A DNA stretch of 41,661 nt from Acidithiobacillus ferrianus (GTDB lineage Bacteria; Pseudomonadota; Gammaproteobacteria; Acidithiobacillales; Acidithiobacillaceae): NCBI RefSeq assembly GCF_010378095.1, contig NZ_WNJL01000015.1:1-41661 (forward strand), given 5' to 3'. Below, piece by piece: positions 7,407 to 14,966 of the stretch. The notes below the pieces were generated by a model. It was not told where the DNA came from and made no database searches. It saw only the letters and a program-made list of their open reading frames with translations. Within the stretch, counting starts at the first letter, position 1. Every line of letters begins with the position of its first letter. The translations under genes were made by a program, and so were the position numbers.

Positions 7407-7852
7407 CATCCGATGGGTGGACGGTGCCCAGTGGCAAGCCTGAGCCCGTCACGGAAATTCCTTCCCATCAGAGTGAGCTGCACCACGCCAACGACTAATT
7501 CCACTAATTGCACAGCGTAGAATGCTACGTCGAATTCGCCAGATGCAGCCTTGGCGTTAAGAAAGAGTGCCGATGGGATCATCACGAGCAAGCCATTGGC
7601 GGCGATGATGCGCATACGTTTCTTTTTCTGATACAAGAGCCGCCCCTTGCGAAATTTGCCAAGCACGAAACCGGACCCGCCGGTGGCGACCAGGCAAGGC
7701 ACTAGCAGGAAGAGGCCATAAACGATGCCCTGTTTGACCGCGGCAACAGCGGCATGGTCCATAAACAGTTCCGAGACCAGGGTGGAAGTCCAGAAACTGG
7801 CGATGATGAGCATCGCTGTAGTCCCTGCAAGGGCATGAAAGAGAGGTTTCAT
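7406..7852 (-). CDS. Small membrane protein, four predicted helices, partner of MarR regulator
   Basis: The 148-residue product has four hydrophobic segments (near residues 7-27, 41-62, 82-101 and 108-128) separated by a basic loop GKFRKGRLLYQKKKRMR, so an integral inner-membrane protein. I do not recognise a named family, although small four-helix proteins like this are common beside MarR genes. The ATG shares its A with the TGA stop of the MarR gene, so the two are translationally coupled and belong to one operon. By context it may be the target or effector of that regulator, for example in stress or efflux. No transport motif is visible. Confidence 0.75.
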   Translation of the reverse strand: MKPLFHALAGTTAMLIIASFWTSTLVSELFMDHAAVAAVKQGIVYGLFLLVPCLVATGGSGFVLGKFRKGRLLYQKKKRMRIIAANGLLVMIPSALFLNAKAASGEFDVAFYAVQLVELVVGVVQLTLMGRNFRDGLRLATGHRPPIG

Positions 7853-8325
7853 CAGCGGTCTCCTTGCTTCGGTACAGGGGAATCGAGCTGTTCGTGGATA
7901 GCATTGAGGGTCTGCAGGGCCTCATGGAGGCGTTGCAGGGAAAGGTCGGTAACAAGACCGCCAGCCCAGACCGTCTCCAGGGCCATCGCATCAGAAAAAG
8001 AGCGGATGCCCCGTTCGGTTAAAGCATAAAGGGGAGAGCTCCGGTGGTATGGATTCGGGCATCGCTCGAAAAAGCCATCCTTTTCCATTTTGTTGAGCTG
8101 TTTCTGCGCCCCTTGTCGGGTGATCCCCATAGCCTCCGCAATTTGAGGTGCGGAGAGAGGTTTCCCGGCGAGCGCAACGGCGCCTATCACTTGCCACTTG
8201 GCGCTCGTGAGATTGAGAGGCTTGACCAGTTCATCGCCCTTCTTCAGCAGACGGCCCTGCAGGCGAAATACCGCCAGCATGATCTCGGTCAAGATGACCG
8301 CCTTCGAGTTTGGTTGAATGTGCAT
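7852..8325 (-). CDS. MarR-family transcriptional regulator
   Basis: The 157-residue protein has the winged helix-turn-helix of MarR repressors: LNLTSAKWQVIGAVALAG, then PLSAPQIAEAMGITRQGAQK as the HTH, and a wing with GFFERCPNPYHRSSPLYALT. The ATG at 8325 is preferred: AAGGG lies five bases upstream, while the TTG at 8340 has no ribosome site. MarR proteins bind as dimers to palindromes and respond to phenolic ligands, oxidants or antibiotics; no Cys-based redox switch is obvious. The gene overlaps the downstream membrane-protein gene by one base, and a symmetric element lies about 70 bases upstream of its start. Confidence 0.88.
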   Translation of the reverse strand: MHIQPNSKAVILTEIMLAVFRLQGRLLKKGDELVKPLNLTSAKWQVIGAVALAGKPLSAPQIAEAMGITRQGAQKQLNKMEKDGFFERCPNPYHRSSPLYALTERGIRSFSDAMALETVWAGGLVTDLSLQRLHEALQTLNAIHEQLDSPVPKQGDR

Positions 8326-8394
8326 GTGTACCCTTTTCAAAATTCGTGTTATCTCCAGTCAGGAGGATGTAAACGGTATGACCGCCCTCTCAAA

Positions 8395-8432
8395 TTGACA
8401 ACTAGTTTCCATAGTGGGTGACTAGTTGTCAA
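8395..8432. promoter_or_regulatory. Perfect 12-bp inverted repeat upstream of marR-type gene, likely autoregulatory operator
   Basis: TTGACAACTAGT (8395-8406) and its exact reverse complement ACTAGTTGTCAA (8421-8432) flank a 14-base spacer. Each arm carries the self-complementary core ACTAGT, at 8401 and 8421, so the cores are 20 bp apart (about two helical turns). That fits two dimers binding the same face. A -35-like TTGTCA on the minus strand lies within the left arm (8401-8396). Binding by the adjacent MarR protein is inference. Confidence 0.6.
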
Positions 8433-8500
8433 TCTGTGCCCATGCGCTACCAAGAGATCTAGAGCGCTCATCCGCTAACGCCATCATTCTGGGCGTGCCG

Positions 8501-8530
8501 CTACTGCCAGTAGCTGTCAGGATGTATACT
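8501..8530 (+). promoter_or_regulatory. Operator-like element and -10 box of the YafY-type regulator gene
   Basis: CTACTG C CAGTAG (8501-8513) is a perfect 6-1-6 dyad, directly followed by CTGTCAG and GATGTA, with a good -10 box TATACT at 8525-8530. The same string of motifs recurs at 9265-9289 before the VOC gene, with only four substitutions and one base missing. The position just upstream of the -10 fits an autoregulatory site. Confidence 0.55.
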
Positions 8531-8567
8531 AAATAGAGTTGTGCAGACTTGCCGGAAGATTTTCTAA

Positions 8568-9281
8568 TTGTCACGCGCCCAACGTCTCCTCGCCCTGATC
8601 CAAATTTTGCGCCGGCATCGATTCGCGGTTACCGGGGCGAATCTCGCTGGAGAACTCGGGATCAGTTTGCGCACACTTTATCGTGACATTGCCACGTTGC
8701 AGGAACAGGGAGCGAACATAGAGGGAGAGCCTGGAATCGGCTACGTTCTGCGTCCTGGCTTCATGCTGCCGCCGCTGATGTTCTCGGAAGAGGAGATCGA
8801 GGCACTGGTCCTTGGGGCTCGCTGGGTGGCTGATCGTGGAGATGAACGGCTTGGTGTTGCCGCCCGGAGTGCCGTCAGCAAAATCGCAGCGGTTCTACCC
8901 AATGATTTGCGGGACATGCTGGACGCTTCTGCGCTGCTGGTTGGACCTGGACAGGCTATCCCTACGGGCGCGGCCGACTTGCCTGAACTCCGCCTGGCGA
9001 TCCGCACCGAGCGCAAGGTCACCATCCATTACCGGGATCTCAAGGAAACAGAAACCAAACGGACTGTCTGGCCATTTGCGCTGGGGTACTTTGATCACGT
9101 ACGCGTCCTCGTCGCGTGGTGCGAACTGCGTCAAGGGTTCCGGCACTTCCGGACGGATCGCATTTCCGCCTTTACCGTAGAAGAACAGCGCTACCCGCGA
9201 CACCGGCAATCGCTGCTGAAGGCATGGCGTGAAATGGAAGGCATCCCTGCGCAGTCAGCAAACACTACTGACAGAATCTGA
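8568..9281 (+). CDS. YafY-family transcriptional regulator (HTH plus WYL domain)
   Basis: The 237-residue protein begins with a DeoR/HTH_11 winged helix: SRAQRLLALIQILRRHRF, then LAGELGISLRTLYRDIATLQ (the typical YafY recognition helix) and IGYVLRPGFMLPPLMFSEEE. The C-terminal half (about 130-220) is a WYL-type domain with KVTIHYRDLKETETKRTVWP and HFRTDRI. WYL domains sense small ligands or nucleic acids in several systems. The start is TTG 8568, the only start that keeps the N-terminal HTH; GGAAG lies about 10 bases upstream. It precedes the VOC gene on the same strand, a very common pairing, and probably controls it; a repeated element at both promoters supports this. Confidence 0.88.
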   Translation: MSRAQRLLALIQILRRHRFAVTGANLAGELGISLRTLYRDIATLQEQGANIEGEPGIGYVLRPGFMLPPLMFSEEEIEALVLGARWVADRGDERLGVAARSAVSKIAAVLPNDLRDMLDASALLVGPGQAIPTGAADLPELRLAIRTERKVTIHYRDLKETETKRTVWPFALGYFDHVRVLVAWCELRQGFRHFRTDRISAFTVEEQRYPRHRQSLLKAWREMEGIPAQSANTTDRI

Positions 9282-9289
9282 CAGATGTA
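9265..9289 (+). promoter_or_regulatory. Second copy of the YafY-promoter element, spanning the regulator's stop codon
   Basis: CTACTG-ACAG-AAT-CTGACAG-ATGTA repeats, in the same order and spacing to within one base, the element at 8501-8526. It overlaps the TGA of the YafY gene (9279-9281) and lies about 70 bases before the VOC start. The flanks also form CACTAC ... GTAGTG (9263-9268 and 9287-9292). A -10-like TATTCT follows at 9295-9300. Confidence 0.5.
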
Positions 9290-9357
9290 GTGGATATTCT
9301 CTGGATTCCCGAGGAAAGGAAATCTCTCGGGTATCTACCAACGCTATGGAGAAAATC

Positions 9358-9729
9358 ATGCCAGATCCGAATTTTATCATTTTGTATGTAGACAATCCGC
9401 TGCGTAGCGCCGATTTTTATGCCCGCCTATTGAAAAAACCGCCTATTCAGACATCGCCGACTTTTGCCATGTTCGCGCTGGATTCTGGAATGATGCTGGG
9501 ATTGTGGTCGAAACATACGGTGGAGCCCACCGCAACCGCGGCAGGCGGTGGCGGGGAAATCGCATTTTCGGTATCGAGCCGCGATATGGTTGATGAGCTG
9601 TTCACTGATTGGACACAACATGGACTGGTCATTGGACAAAAACCGGCAGCTATGGATTTTGGCCATACTTTTTTGGCGTTTGATCCGGATGGGCATCGGC
9701 TGCGCGTGTTCGCGCCCACGGCGCCATGA
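9358..9729 (+). CDS. VOC-family (glyoxalase/bleomycin-resistance fold) protein
   Basis: The 123-residue protein is a single vicinal-oxygen-chelate domain: PNFIILYVDNPLRSADFYARLL at the start, a central Gly-rich loop before EIAFSVSSRDMVDELF, and the closing FGHTFLAFDPDGHRLRVFAP. The DPDGHR element, with its downstream position, is the usual end of glyoxalase-like domains. Metal ligands are not complete as in true glyoxalase I, so resistance, sequestration or an unknown lyase or dioxygenase function is possible. The ATG at 9358 is preferred over the in-frame ATG at 9346 because TGGAGA lies just upstream of it. It is the likely target of the YafY regulator in front of it. Confidence 0.85.
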   Translation: MPDPNFIILYVDNPLRSADFYARLLKKPPIQTSPTFAMFALDSGMMLGLWSKHTVEPTATAAGGGGEIAFSVSSRDMVDELFTDWTQHGLVIGQKPAAMDFGHTFLAFDPDGHRLRVFAPTAP

Positions 9730-9851
9730 GTCGCAATTGGGTTGCCATTTATGCCGGTCTGTCACGGTAAAACGGCTGAATCTGCACGGGGTGGCCATGG
9801 AGAAGAGAAGCGGCGGTGACGTGGCACAGGCCAGACTGGCGGCGGACAATG

Positions 9852-10067
9852 TCATTCCCGTGCATGGAGGATGTACCATTTTCGCAATGCCACCAGGCTC
9901 CAAACCGACTCCACCACGCCAAACGGCCAGGTACCCGCAAGAAACCCATACGCCGCCGAGCCCAGGCATGCTACCGCGAACGCCAGGGTGAACCAGGATG
10001 ATCGGGCCTCCAGGGCATAAAACAACATCATCAGGGTTACGACCGATGCGCCATACAAGGTCAACAT
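9852..10067 (-). CDS. Small two-helix membrane protein, last gene of the copper operon
   Basis: The 71-residue protein has two hydrophobic helices (about 4-18 and 27-44) and a conserved-looking tail TWPFGVVESVWSLVALRKW. Proteins of this type are commonly annotated as uncharacterised membrane proteins in proteobacteria and are often found beside metal-resistance genes. GGGGAG about eight bases upstream supports the ATG at 10067. The gene is on the same strand as copA, DUF302, copZ and the glutaredoxin gene and starts 55 bases after the latter. By position it could act in copper handling, but no metal-binding residues are present. Confidence 0.7.
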   Translation of the reverse strand: MLTLYGASVVTLMMLFYALEARSSWFTLAFAVACLGSAAYGFLAGTWPFGVVESVWSLVALRKWYILHARE

Positions 10068-10122
10068 AGAGCGCTCCCCACGCTTGCGTGGCGCCTCGCG
10101 CCGTCAGACAAAAGCGAGACCA

Positions 10123-10374
10123 TTACCGAACGGCACGCAGGAGGGCATCGAGCTTGGTTTTCTGATCGGCAAACGTTCCGTAGCAAAAATCCTCGCCAAC
10201 CACGGTGATAGGGGCGATGCGCACCCCGTAGCGTGCCTTGGCTTCGTCAGCGATGCCGGGCGCCGTCACATCCCGCTCGACAAAAGAGACCCCCCGGTCA
10301 TTCAAATAGCGTCTGACCGCGGCGCAGTCCGGGCAACCCGGACTGGTATAAAGCACAACCGCCCTTTCACCCAC
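10123..10374 (-). CDS. Glutaredoxin-like protein with CPDC motif
   Basis: The 83-residue thioredoxin-fold protein shows a redox motif GCPDC (Cys14, Cys17) after VVLYTSP, then RRYLNDRGVSFVERDV, the cis-Pro segment RIAPITVVGEDFCYGTF and a short C-terminal helix. It resembles NrdH/glutaredoxin-like proteins of the UXX-star or GrxA-like type. GTG 10374 is the annotated start; a GTG seven codons downstream cannot be excluded. Placement between a copper chaperone gene and a membrane protein gene suggests repair or reduction of thiols bound or oxidised by copper, or handing Cu(I) between proteins; that role is inference. Confidence 0.82.
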   Translation of the reverse strand: MGERAVVLYTSPGCPDCAAVRRYLNDRGVSFVERDVTAPGIADEAKARYGVRIAPITVVGEDFCYGTFADQKTKLDALLRAVR

Positions 10375-10416
10375 GGCGGGAGGCCCGCGGCGATTTGCCC
10401 GTTATCATGATCGGGG

Positions 10417-10623
10417 TCATTTTTTCATCTCCGCCCGATAGCCCGCCGCCTCCACAACGTCTATAAGGGCTTGGCTATCGGGGGTTCCGCGCACCACGGC
10501 TTCGCCACGGTCCAGATCAACCGCCACCTCTTGAACGCCGTGCACCCCCTTGAGCGCCTTGGTAACCGCCATCACGCAGTGATGGCAGGTCATTCCCGTT
10601 ACTTTCATCTCGATCGTTTCCAT
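10417..10623 (-). CDS. copZ: CopZ-like heavy-metal-associated (HMA) copper chaperone
   Basis: The 68-residue protein is a single HMA ferredoxin-like domain with the Cu(I) motif GMTCHHC (Cys13, Cys16) after METIEMKVT, followed by VTKALKGVHGVQEVAVDLDR and AGYRAEMKK. Such cytosolic chaperones bind Cu(I) and hand it to the N-terminal domains of CopA, which is encoded two genes upstream in the same operon. The HH between the cysteines differs from the AS found in the CopA domains and is seen in other bacterial CopZ proteins. Length is normal. Confidence 0.88.
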   Translation of the reverse strand: METIEMKVTGMTCHHCVMAVTKALKGVHGVQEVAVDLDRGEAVVRGTPDSQALIDVVEAAGYRAEMKK

Positions 10624-10649
10624 GGGATCTCCGTTGAGTTGCCGTTGTT

Positions 10650-11045
10650 TTAGCCCGCCAAATGATCCCGCACCCGGACCAGCTTAGCGCGTACGGCCTC
10701 GCCGATGGCCGTCACCTCGGGATTACCCACTATCTCGAGCACCGCCGCGGGATCCATGAACCCTACGGTGATCTGACCATCCGCCTCTTCCCGGACCACC
10801 ACATTACAGGGAAGCAACAGCCCGATGTCAGGATCGGCTTCCAAGGCCTGGTGTGCAAACTGCGGGTTGCAGGCCCCTAAAATCTTATAGGGGCGAGAAT
10901 CGATCCCTAGCTTGGCTTTCAAAGTGGCCGACACATCGATCTCGGTCAATACACCGAATCCTTCTGATTTCAGTGCGTCAACGACTTTGGAGACCGCTAC
11001 AGGAAAAGGCTCTGTGGTCTTCGTGGAAAAAGCATACGCGGTCAT
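10650..11045 (-). CDS. DUF302 domain protein
   Basis: The 131-residue protein contains the DUF302 fold: [55 protein letters not shown] and a C-terminal [13 protein letters not shown]. The family is widespread, often beside metal or redox genes, and has no agreed function. Two cysteines (GACNP and LPCNV) occupy conserved positions and could bind a metal. The ATG at 11045 overlaps the copA stop by four bases, so it is translationally coupled to copA; this fixes the start, and the 23 extra upstream codons are rejected. No signal peptide is seen, so it is probably cytoplasmic. Confidence 0.85.
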   Translation of the reverse strand: MTAYAFSTKTTEPFPVAVSKVVDALKSEGFGVLTEIDVSATLKAKLGIDSRPYKILGACNPQFAHQALEADPDIGLLLPCNVVVREEADGQITVGFMDPAAVLEIVGNPEVTAIGEAVRAKLVRVRDHLAG

Positions 11046-13552
11046 GAGAGTGCTCCTTTTGCAGTGGTGACAGAAAGATCGGTGGCGGTGGAAGACGCGG
11101 TTCCCAGGGGCCACGGCTTCATCCCCCGAAGTCGCAGGCTGTTGGTCAGGACAAAAACCGAAGACAAGCCCATGGCGATCCCCGCCAACATGGGATTCAA
11201 CTGGAGTCCTACCGGCACGGCGACACCCGCGGCCACCGGGATCAGCAAGATATTGTAGAAAAACGCCCAGAAGAGATTACCACGAATGGTGCGCATGGTT
11301 TTACGCGCGGCATGAATGGCCGTGATGATGCCACCCAGATCACCACGGGTGACTGTCACCTCCGCGGATTCGATGGCGATATCGGTTCCCGAAGCCAGGG
11401 CGATGCCGACATCGGCCTGGGCCAGGGCGGGCGCGTCGTTGATGCCATCGCCCACGAAGGCGACTCGGTGCCCTTCTCTTTGTAGCCGCCGCACCACCTC
11501 CGATTTACCCTGAGGAAGGATTTCGGCATGTACCGCGTGGATGCCAACCTGACGCGCCACCGCGTCCGCGGTCCGATGCGCATCACCGGTCACCATGGCG
11601 ACTTCCAGTCCAGCGTCCTGAATGGCGGCGACCAAGGCCCTGGCATCGCTCTTGATCGTATCCGCGATAGCGAGGACGCCAAGGGTCAGATGGTCGGCGG
11701 TCACGTGGATGACCGTCTTGCCTTCCGCCTCCAGCGCCGCGACCTCATCCGCCCATGCGTCCGGAGACCGTCCCTCCTGTTCGAGGAAGCGGGGAGTGCC
11801 GATACGGATCAGCCGTCCCTCGACCACGGCCTCGACCCCGTATCCCGGAACGGCCCTGAAAGCGGTGATGGGTGGCAGAACCAGCTGCCGGAGGCGGGCG
11901 GCCTCAAGTACGGCCCGGGCCAGAGGATGTTCCGAGGCCGACTCCACCGCCGCGGCCCAGCGCAGCAGCAGCGTCGGATCCGCGGCAAGGCAATCCGTGA
12001 GCGATGGCCGCCCCTCGGTCAATGTGCCGGTTTTATCGAGAAGCACCATGTCGACCTTCGAAAGGGTTTCCAATGCCTCCCCTTTCCGAAACAACACGCC
12101 CAATTCGGCCGCGCGGCCCGTACCGACCATGATGGCTGCCGGGGTCGCCAAACCCATGGCGCAAGGACAGGCGACCACGAGAACGGCCACCGCCGACAGC
12201 AAGGCCATGGTGATGGCCGGCGCCGGCCCCACGACCAGCCAGACCACGAAGGTCAGCAATGCGATTCCCAAAACGACGGGCGTAAAAACCCTTACCGCCT
12301 GATCCGCCAGCCTCTGGATGGGGAGCTTATCCGTCTGCGCCTGTTCCACCAGACGGATGATCTGCGCCAGCACGGTTCGCGTGCCCACCTCGGTCGCCTC
12401 GACCACCAGGCGGCCCTCCAGATTGATCGTCCCGCTCACGACCTTGTCCCCCGCATGCTTGGTCACCGGTAAGGATTCCCCGGTCAGCATGGCTTCATTC
12501 ACGTGGGAATCACCCGCTTGTATCCTCCCGTCCACCGGTAGCCGTTCCCCTGGTCGCACGATGACCCGGTCGCCCGCCGCAACGGCACTGATGGCAACCG
12601 TTTCCTCGACGCCATGACGCAATACATGGGCTTCCTTGGCCTGCAACCCGAGCAGTTTCCTGATGGCCGCCGAAGTCTTGCCCTTGGCCAGCTCCTCCAG
12701 ATATTTGCCCAGCAAGACGGCCGCAATGACCACCGCCGCCGAATCGAAATAGACGGCGCGGGCGGCTACGGGAAACAGTTCAGGCGCCAGCAGTACCAGC
12801 ATGCTGTACAACCAGGCCGCTCCAGTGCCGGTGGCAACCAGAGAGTTCATGTCGGGAGACAGGTGCCGATAGGCGATGAAACCGGGACGAAAAAACCGCC
12901 TTCCCGGTCCGAAGAGCACGACCGTGGTCATGGCGGCTTCCACCCATTCCCAAAAATGCGGGAATGGGCGGACGCTGTCCAGCCAGACATGCAGGGGCGC
13001 CACCCAATGGCCGCCCATGGAAAGCAGCAGAACGGCTATGGCCAAAACCGTGGCGAGGAGGACTTCGCGACGCATGGTGGTCTGAACCTGTCGCTTGCGC
13101 AGTGCCGCGGCTTCCGAAGATCCGGACAAGAGGCGGGCGGCGTACCCGGCTTCGGCCACGGCGGCCGTGAATGCGTCGATCTGCACCGTCGCGGGGAAGT
13201 AGCGGACAGACGCACGCTCCGTGGCCAGATTGACCGTTGCGGCAAGCACACCGGGTAGTGCTTGCAACGCTTTCTCGACCCGCCGCACGCAGGAGGCACA
13301 GGTCATCCCCTCGATAGCCAGTTCGGTCTCGGCGACGACCGGCGCATAGCCGGTCTGGGCGATGACATCGGCCAGCGTCTGGGGACCCGTTTCCTGCGGG
13401 ACATAATCCACCGACGCCTGCTCCGTCGTGAGATTCACCCTGGCCCACACACCCGGAAGATCATTCAAGGCCCGCTCCACGCGGGCGCTGCACGAGGCGC
13501 ACGTCATGCCCTCTATGGCGATTTCGAGGTGTGACCGGTTGTTCTCATCCAT
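11042..13552 (-). CDS. copA: Copper-translocating P1B-type ATPase CopA
   Basis: The 836-residue protein exports Cu(I) across the inner membrane using ATP. Two N-terminal HMA domains each carry GMTCASC (Cys18/21 and Cys85/88). The core shows the metal-path CPC in [14 protein letters not shown], the phosphorylated Asp in [11 protein letters not shown], the TGES actuator (MLTGESLPV), HP in [19 protein letters not shown] and the hinge [18 protein letters not shown]. The last helix has the P1B-1 signature with MxxSS ([17 protein letters not shown]), which indicates Cu+/Ag+ specificity. A strong purine-rich site precedes ATG 13552. It heads a five-gene minus-strand operon with a DUF302 protein, chaperone, glutaredoxin-like protein and small membrane protein, behind a MerR-type promoter. 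No copper regulator gene is in the window. Confidence 0.95.
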   Translation of the reverse strand: MDENNRSHLEIAIEGMTCASCSARVERALNDLPGVWARVNLTTEQASVDYVPQETGPQTLADVIAQTGYAPVVAETELAIEGMTCASCVRRVEKALQALPGVLAATVNLATERASVRYFPATVQIDAFTAAVAEAGYAARLLSGSSEAAALRKRQVQTTMRREVLLATVLAIAVLLLSMGGHWVAPLHVWLDSVRPFPHFWEWVEAAMTTVVLFGPGRRFFRPGFIAYRHLSPDMNSLVATGTGAAWLYSMLVLLAPELFPVAARAVYFDSAAVVIAAVLLGKYLEELAKGKTSAAIRKLLGLQAKEAHVLRHGVEETVAISAVAAGDRVIVRPGERLPVDGRIQAGDSHVNEAMLTGESLPVTKHAGDKVVSGTINLEGRLVVEATEVGTRTVLAQIIRLVEQAQTDKLPIQRLADQAVRVFTPVVLGIALLTFVVWLVVGPAPAITMALLSAVAVLVVACPCAMGLATPAAIMVGTGRAAELGVLFRKGEALETLSKVDMVLLDKTGTLTEGRPSLTDCLAADPTLLLRWAAAVESASEHPLARAVLEAARLRQLVLPPITAFRAVPGYGVEAVVEGRLIRIGTPRFLEQEGRSPDAWADEVAALEAEGKTVIHVTADHLTLGVLAIADTIKSDARALVAAIQDAGLEVAMVTGDAHRTADAVARQVGIHAVHAEILPQGKSEVVRRLQREGHRVAFVGDGINDAPALAQADVGIALASGTDIAIESAEVTVTRGDLGGIITAIHAARKTMRTIRGNLFWAFFYNILLIPVAAGVAVPVGLQLNPMLAGIAMGLSSVFVLTNSLRLRGMKPWPLGTASSTATDLSVTTAKGALS

Positions 13553-13601
13553 ACATCCACCTTCCTCCCGCTACCCGGTGTACAGGCACCGTCACGGTTT
13601 C

Positions 13602-13633
13602 ATGATAAACCTTGAAGCGGCCTACAATGTCAA
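13602..13633 (-). promoter_or_regulatory. MerR/CueR-type promoter of the copper operon
   Basis: On the minus strand a perfect -35 TTGACA (13633-13628) and a -10 TATCAT (13607-13602) are 20 bases apart, the over-long spacer typical of MerR-family activated promoters. Between them lies a dyad, ACATTGTA ... TTCAAGGT (13630-13609), whose arms match the CueR half-site ACCTTG in six of eight positions. The transcript would start about 45 bases before copA. Control by a CueR homologue encoded elsewhere is inferred. Confidence 0.65.
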
Positions 13634-13879
13634 GCGCTTTCAGAGCCATCGAAAATCAGTGCCTACCGGATTTGCAAGGATCTTTGCATCGGACGTTCAC
13701 AGGAAGTTTGATTTGCGCGGGCGTCCCAGAACTCCCGGCGTTGAACGGCTTGGAGCAGTGCGGTGGGTACCCCGATATTCTGCGGGGACCGATGCGTCGG
13801 CAACACCCTTCAAGAAAAGGGCGTCCGCCATCCCTGGCATTCAGGACAAACGAAAAAACCGGTTCATCCCTTGGGTGGA

Positions 13880-13954
13880 TGGTGGGTCGTAGTGGTTTCG
13901 AACCACTGACCTCCGCCGTGTGAAGGCGGCGCTCTACCGCTGAGCTAACAACCC
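13880..13954 (-). tRNA. tRNA-Val(CAC)
   Basis: The minus strand folds as a full cloverleaf. The acceptor GGGTTGT pairs with ACGACCC, with discriminator A and an encoded CCA (3' end at 13880). The D arm is GCTC AGCGGTA GAGC. The anticodon stem CCGCC/GGCGG encloses the loop TTCACAC with anticodon CAC (bases 13922-13920), reading Val codon GUG. The T arm is AGTGG TTCGAAA CCACT. All stems pair, with one G-T in the acceptor. It stands alone and its 3' end points at the accessory half of the window. Confidence 0.95.
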
Positions 13955-13962
13955 CACGGGCC

Positions 13963-13968
13963 ATTCTA
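13963..13968 (-). promoter_or_regulatory. -10 box of the tRNA-Val promoter
   Basis: TAGAAT on the minus strand, five of six matches to TATAAT, ends eight bases before the tRNA 5' end, which puts the start of transcription one or two bases before the mature tRNA. The region behind it is AT-rich. The -35 is weak (TTTGTG or TTGTGT at 16-17 bases). Confidence 0.5.
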
Positions 13969-14232
13969 CATCAAACAAAAAATTACACAAACATCAATTA
14001 ACCGCATGATAATAATGCGCTAAATACGCCATGCGCAGACGGCGCTTACCCCGGATTCGCCGCCCAAATCGACGACCCTCATCCAGGGGGGCACACAGTA
14101 GCAATCAAAGACAGTTGGGTCAATCCCCTCTCGTCCCTTTTCAGTCGGTCTTCTCACATTCGCCTTTTCACGCTACACTGGCGGCATTCGTACTTCATCC
14201 AGATTTCCTGCCAGCGACGGTTGTTCTCATCC

Positions 14233-14886
14233 ATGATGTACCTGAAACACCTGCCGACGGTACAAGAGCCTCGGCTCTACATGGCGCTGGAGCGCACTTA
14301 CCTAGGTTATTTCAAGCTCCTCTTCATCGCCATCGGTACCGGTCTGCTTTCCGCGCGTCTGGCCGTTCTGTTTGCGGCCCTGCATTACACCACGTTGGCG
14401 CACTTCTTTACCGAGCTTTTCAACTGGCTGACCTGGCCCGCCATCGCCCTGATTTTTGTGGTAGGATTTCGCTTTATGTCAGACTTGGAACACATTGAGA
14501 AAGGACCACCCGTGGCTGCAAAAGAAATCATCGACCCACGCATCTACATGGCCGCCGAGCGCACCTTCCTGGCTTGGGTACGCACGGGAATCGGCCTGAT
14601 TGCCTTTGGTTTTGTCATCGAGAAGTTCGACTTTTTTCTGGAGCAGCTCTCCATCATGCTGCACACCAAGCTGGCCGTGGGAACGGGCTTCTCCGGGATG
14701 GGCATCATTTTTATTCTTCTCGGCATCACCAACCTGGTGATCGGTGGCATCAATTTCATTCGCACGGTCAAAAAAGTGGACGAGGGCAGCTACCACATTC
14801 ACAAAATTCTGTATGGCCTTTATGGCGTCATTCTTTTGAGTATCACGGTCGTCCTGGCCATCATGATCATCCACGTATCCCCTTGA
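14233..14886 (+). CDS. DUF202-type membrane protein with two copies of the DUF202 signature
   Basis: The 217-residue protein has about six membrane helices. A DUF202 (YidH-like) signature occurs twice: EPRLYMALERTYLGYFK at residues 12-28 and DPRIYMAAERTFLAWVR at 101-117, each followed by two or three helices. This points to an internal duplication with divergence; the first half lacks the Trp-Val-Arg typical of the second. DUF202 proteins are small inner-membrane proteins of unknown function; eukaryotic relatives include the VTC1 domain linked to polyphosphate. The ATG at 14233 or 14236 is a weak choice, as no good ribosome site is seen. It is convergent with pssA. Confidence 0.8.
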   Translation: MMYLKHLPTVQEPRLYMALERTYLGYFKLLFIAIGTGLLSARLAVLFAALHYTTLAHFFTELFNWLTWPAIALIFVVGFRFMSDLEHIEKGPPVAAKEIIDPRIYMAAERTFLAWVRTGIGLIAFGFVIEKFDFFLEQLSIMLHTKLAVGTGFSGMGIIFILLGITNLVIGGINFIRTVKKVDEGSYHIHKILYGLYGVILLSITVVLAIMIIHVSP

Positions 14887-14966
14887 GCACCGCGATCTGC
14901 CAGCATCCGACAGGCGCACCCGTCCCGCTTGGCGCGTTGGAGTAAAACAGAATCTGTATCGGCCGG

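Noticed and set aside
9308..9331. CCCGAG ... CTCGGG inverted repeat before the VOC gene
   Set aside because: Six-bp stem with a 12-base loop and no T-run; could be chance, and it is separate from the repeated YafY-type element.
13640..13879. Small hairpins and T6 tract downstream of tRNA-Val
   Set aside because: AACCGGTT next to TTTT and CCCTT...AAGGG are separated or lack a T-run in the right place; no convincing terminator.
14949..14965. ACAGAATCTGT as a terminator between convergent DUF202 and pssA genes
   Set aside because: The stem of five with a one-base loop cannot form a hairpin; only a four-T run follows on the minus strand.
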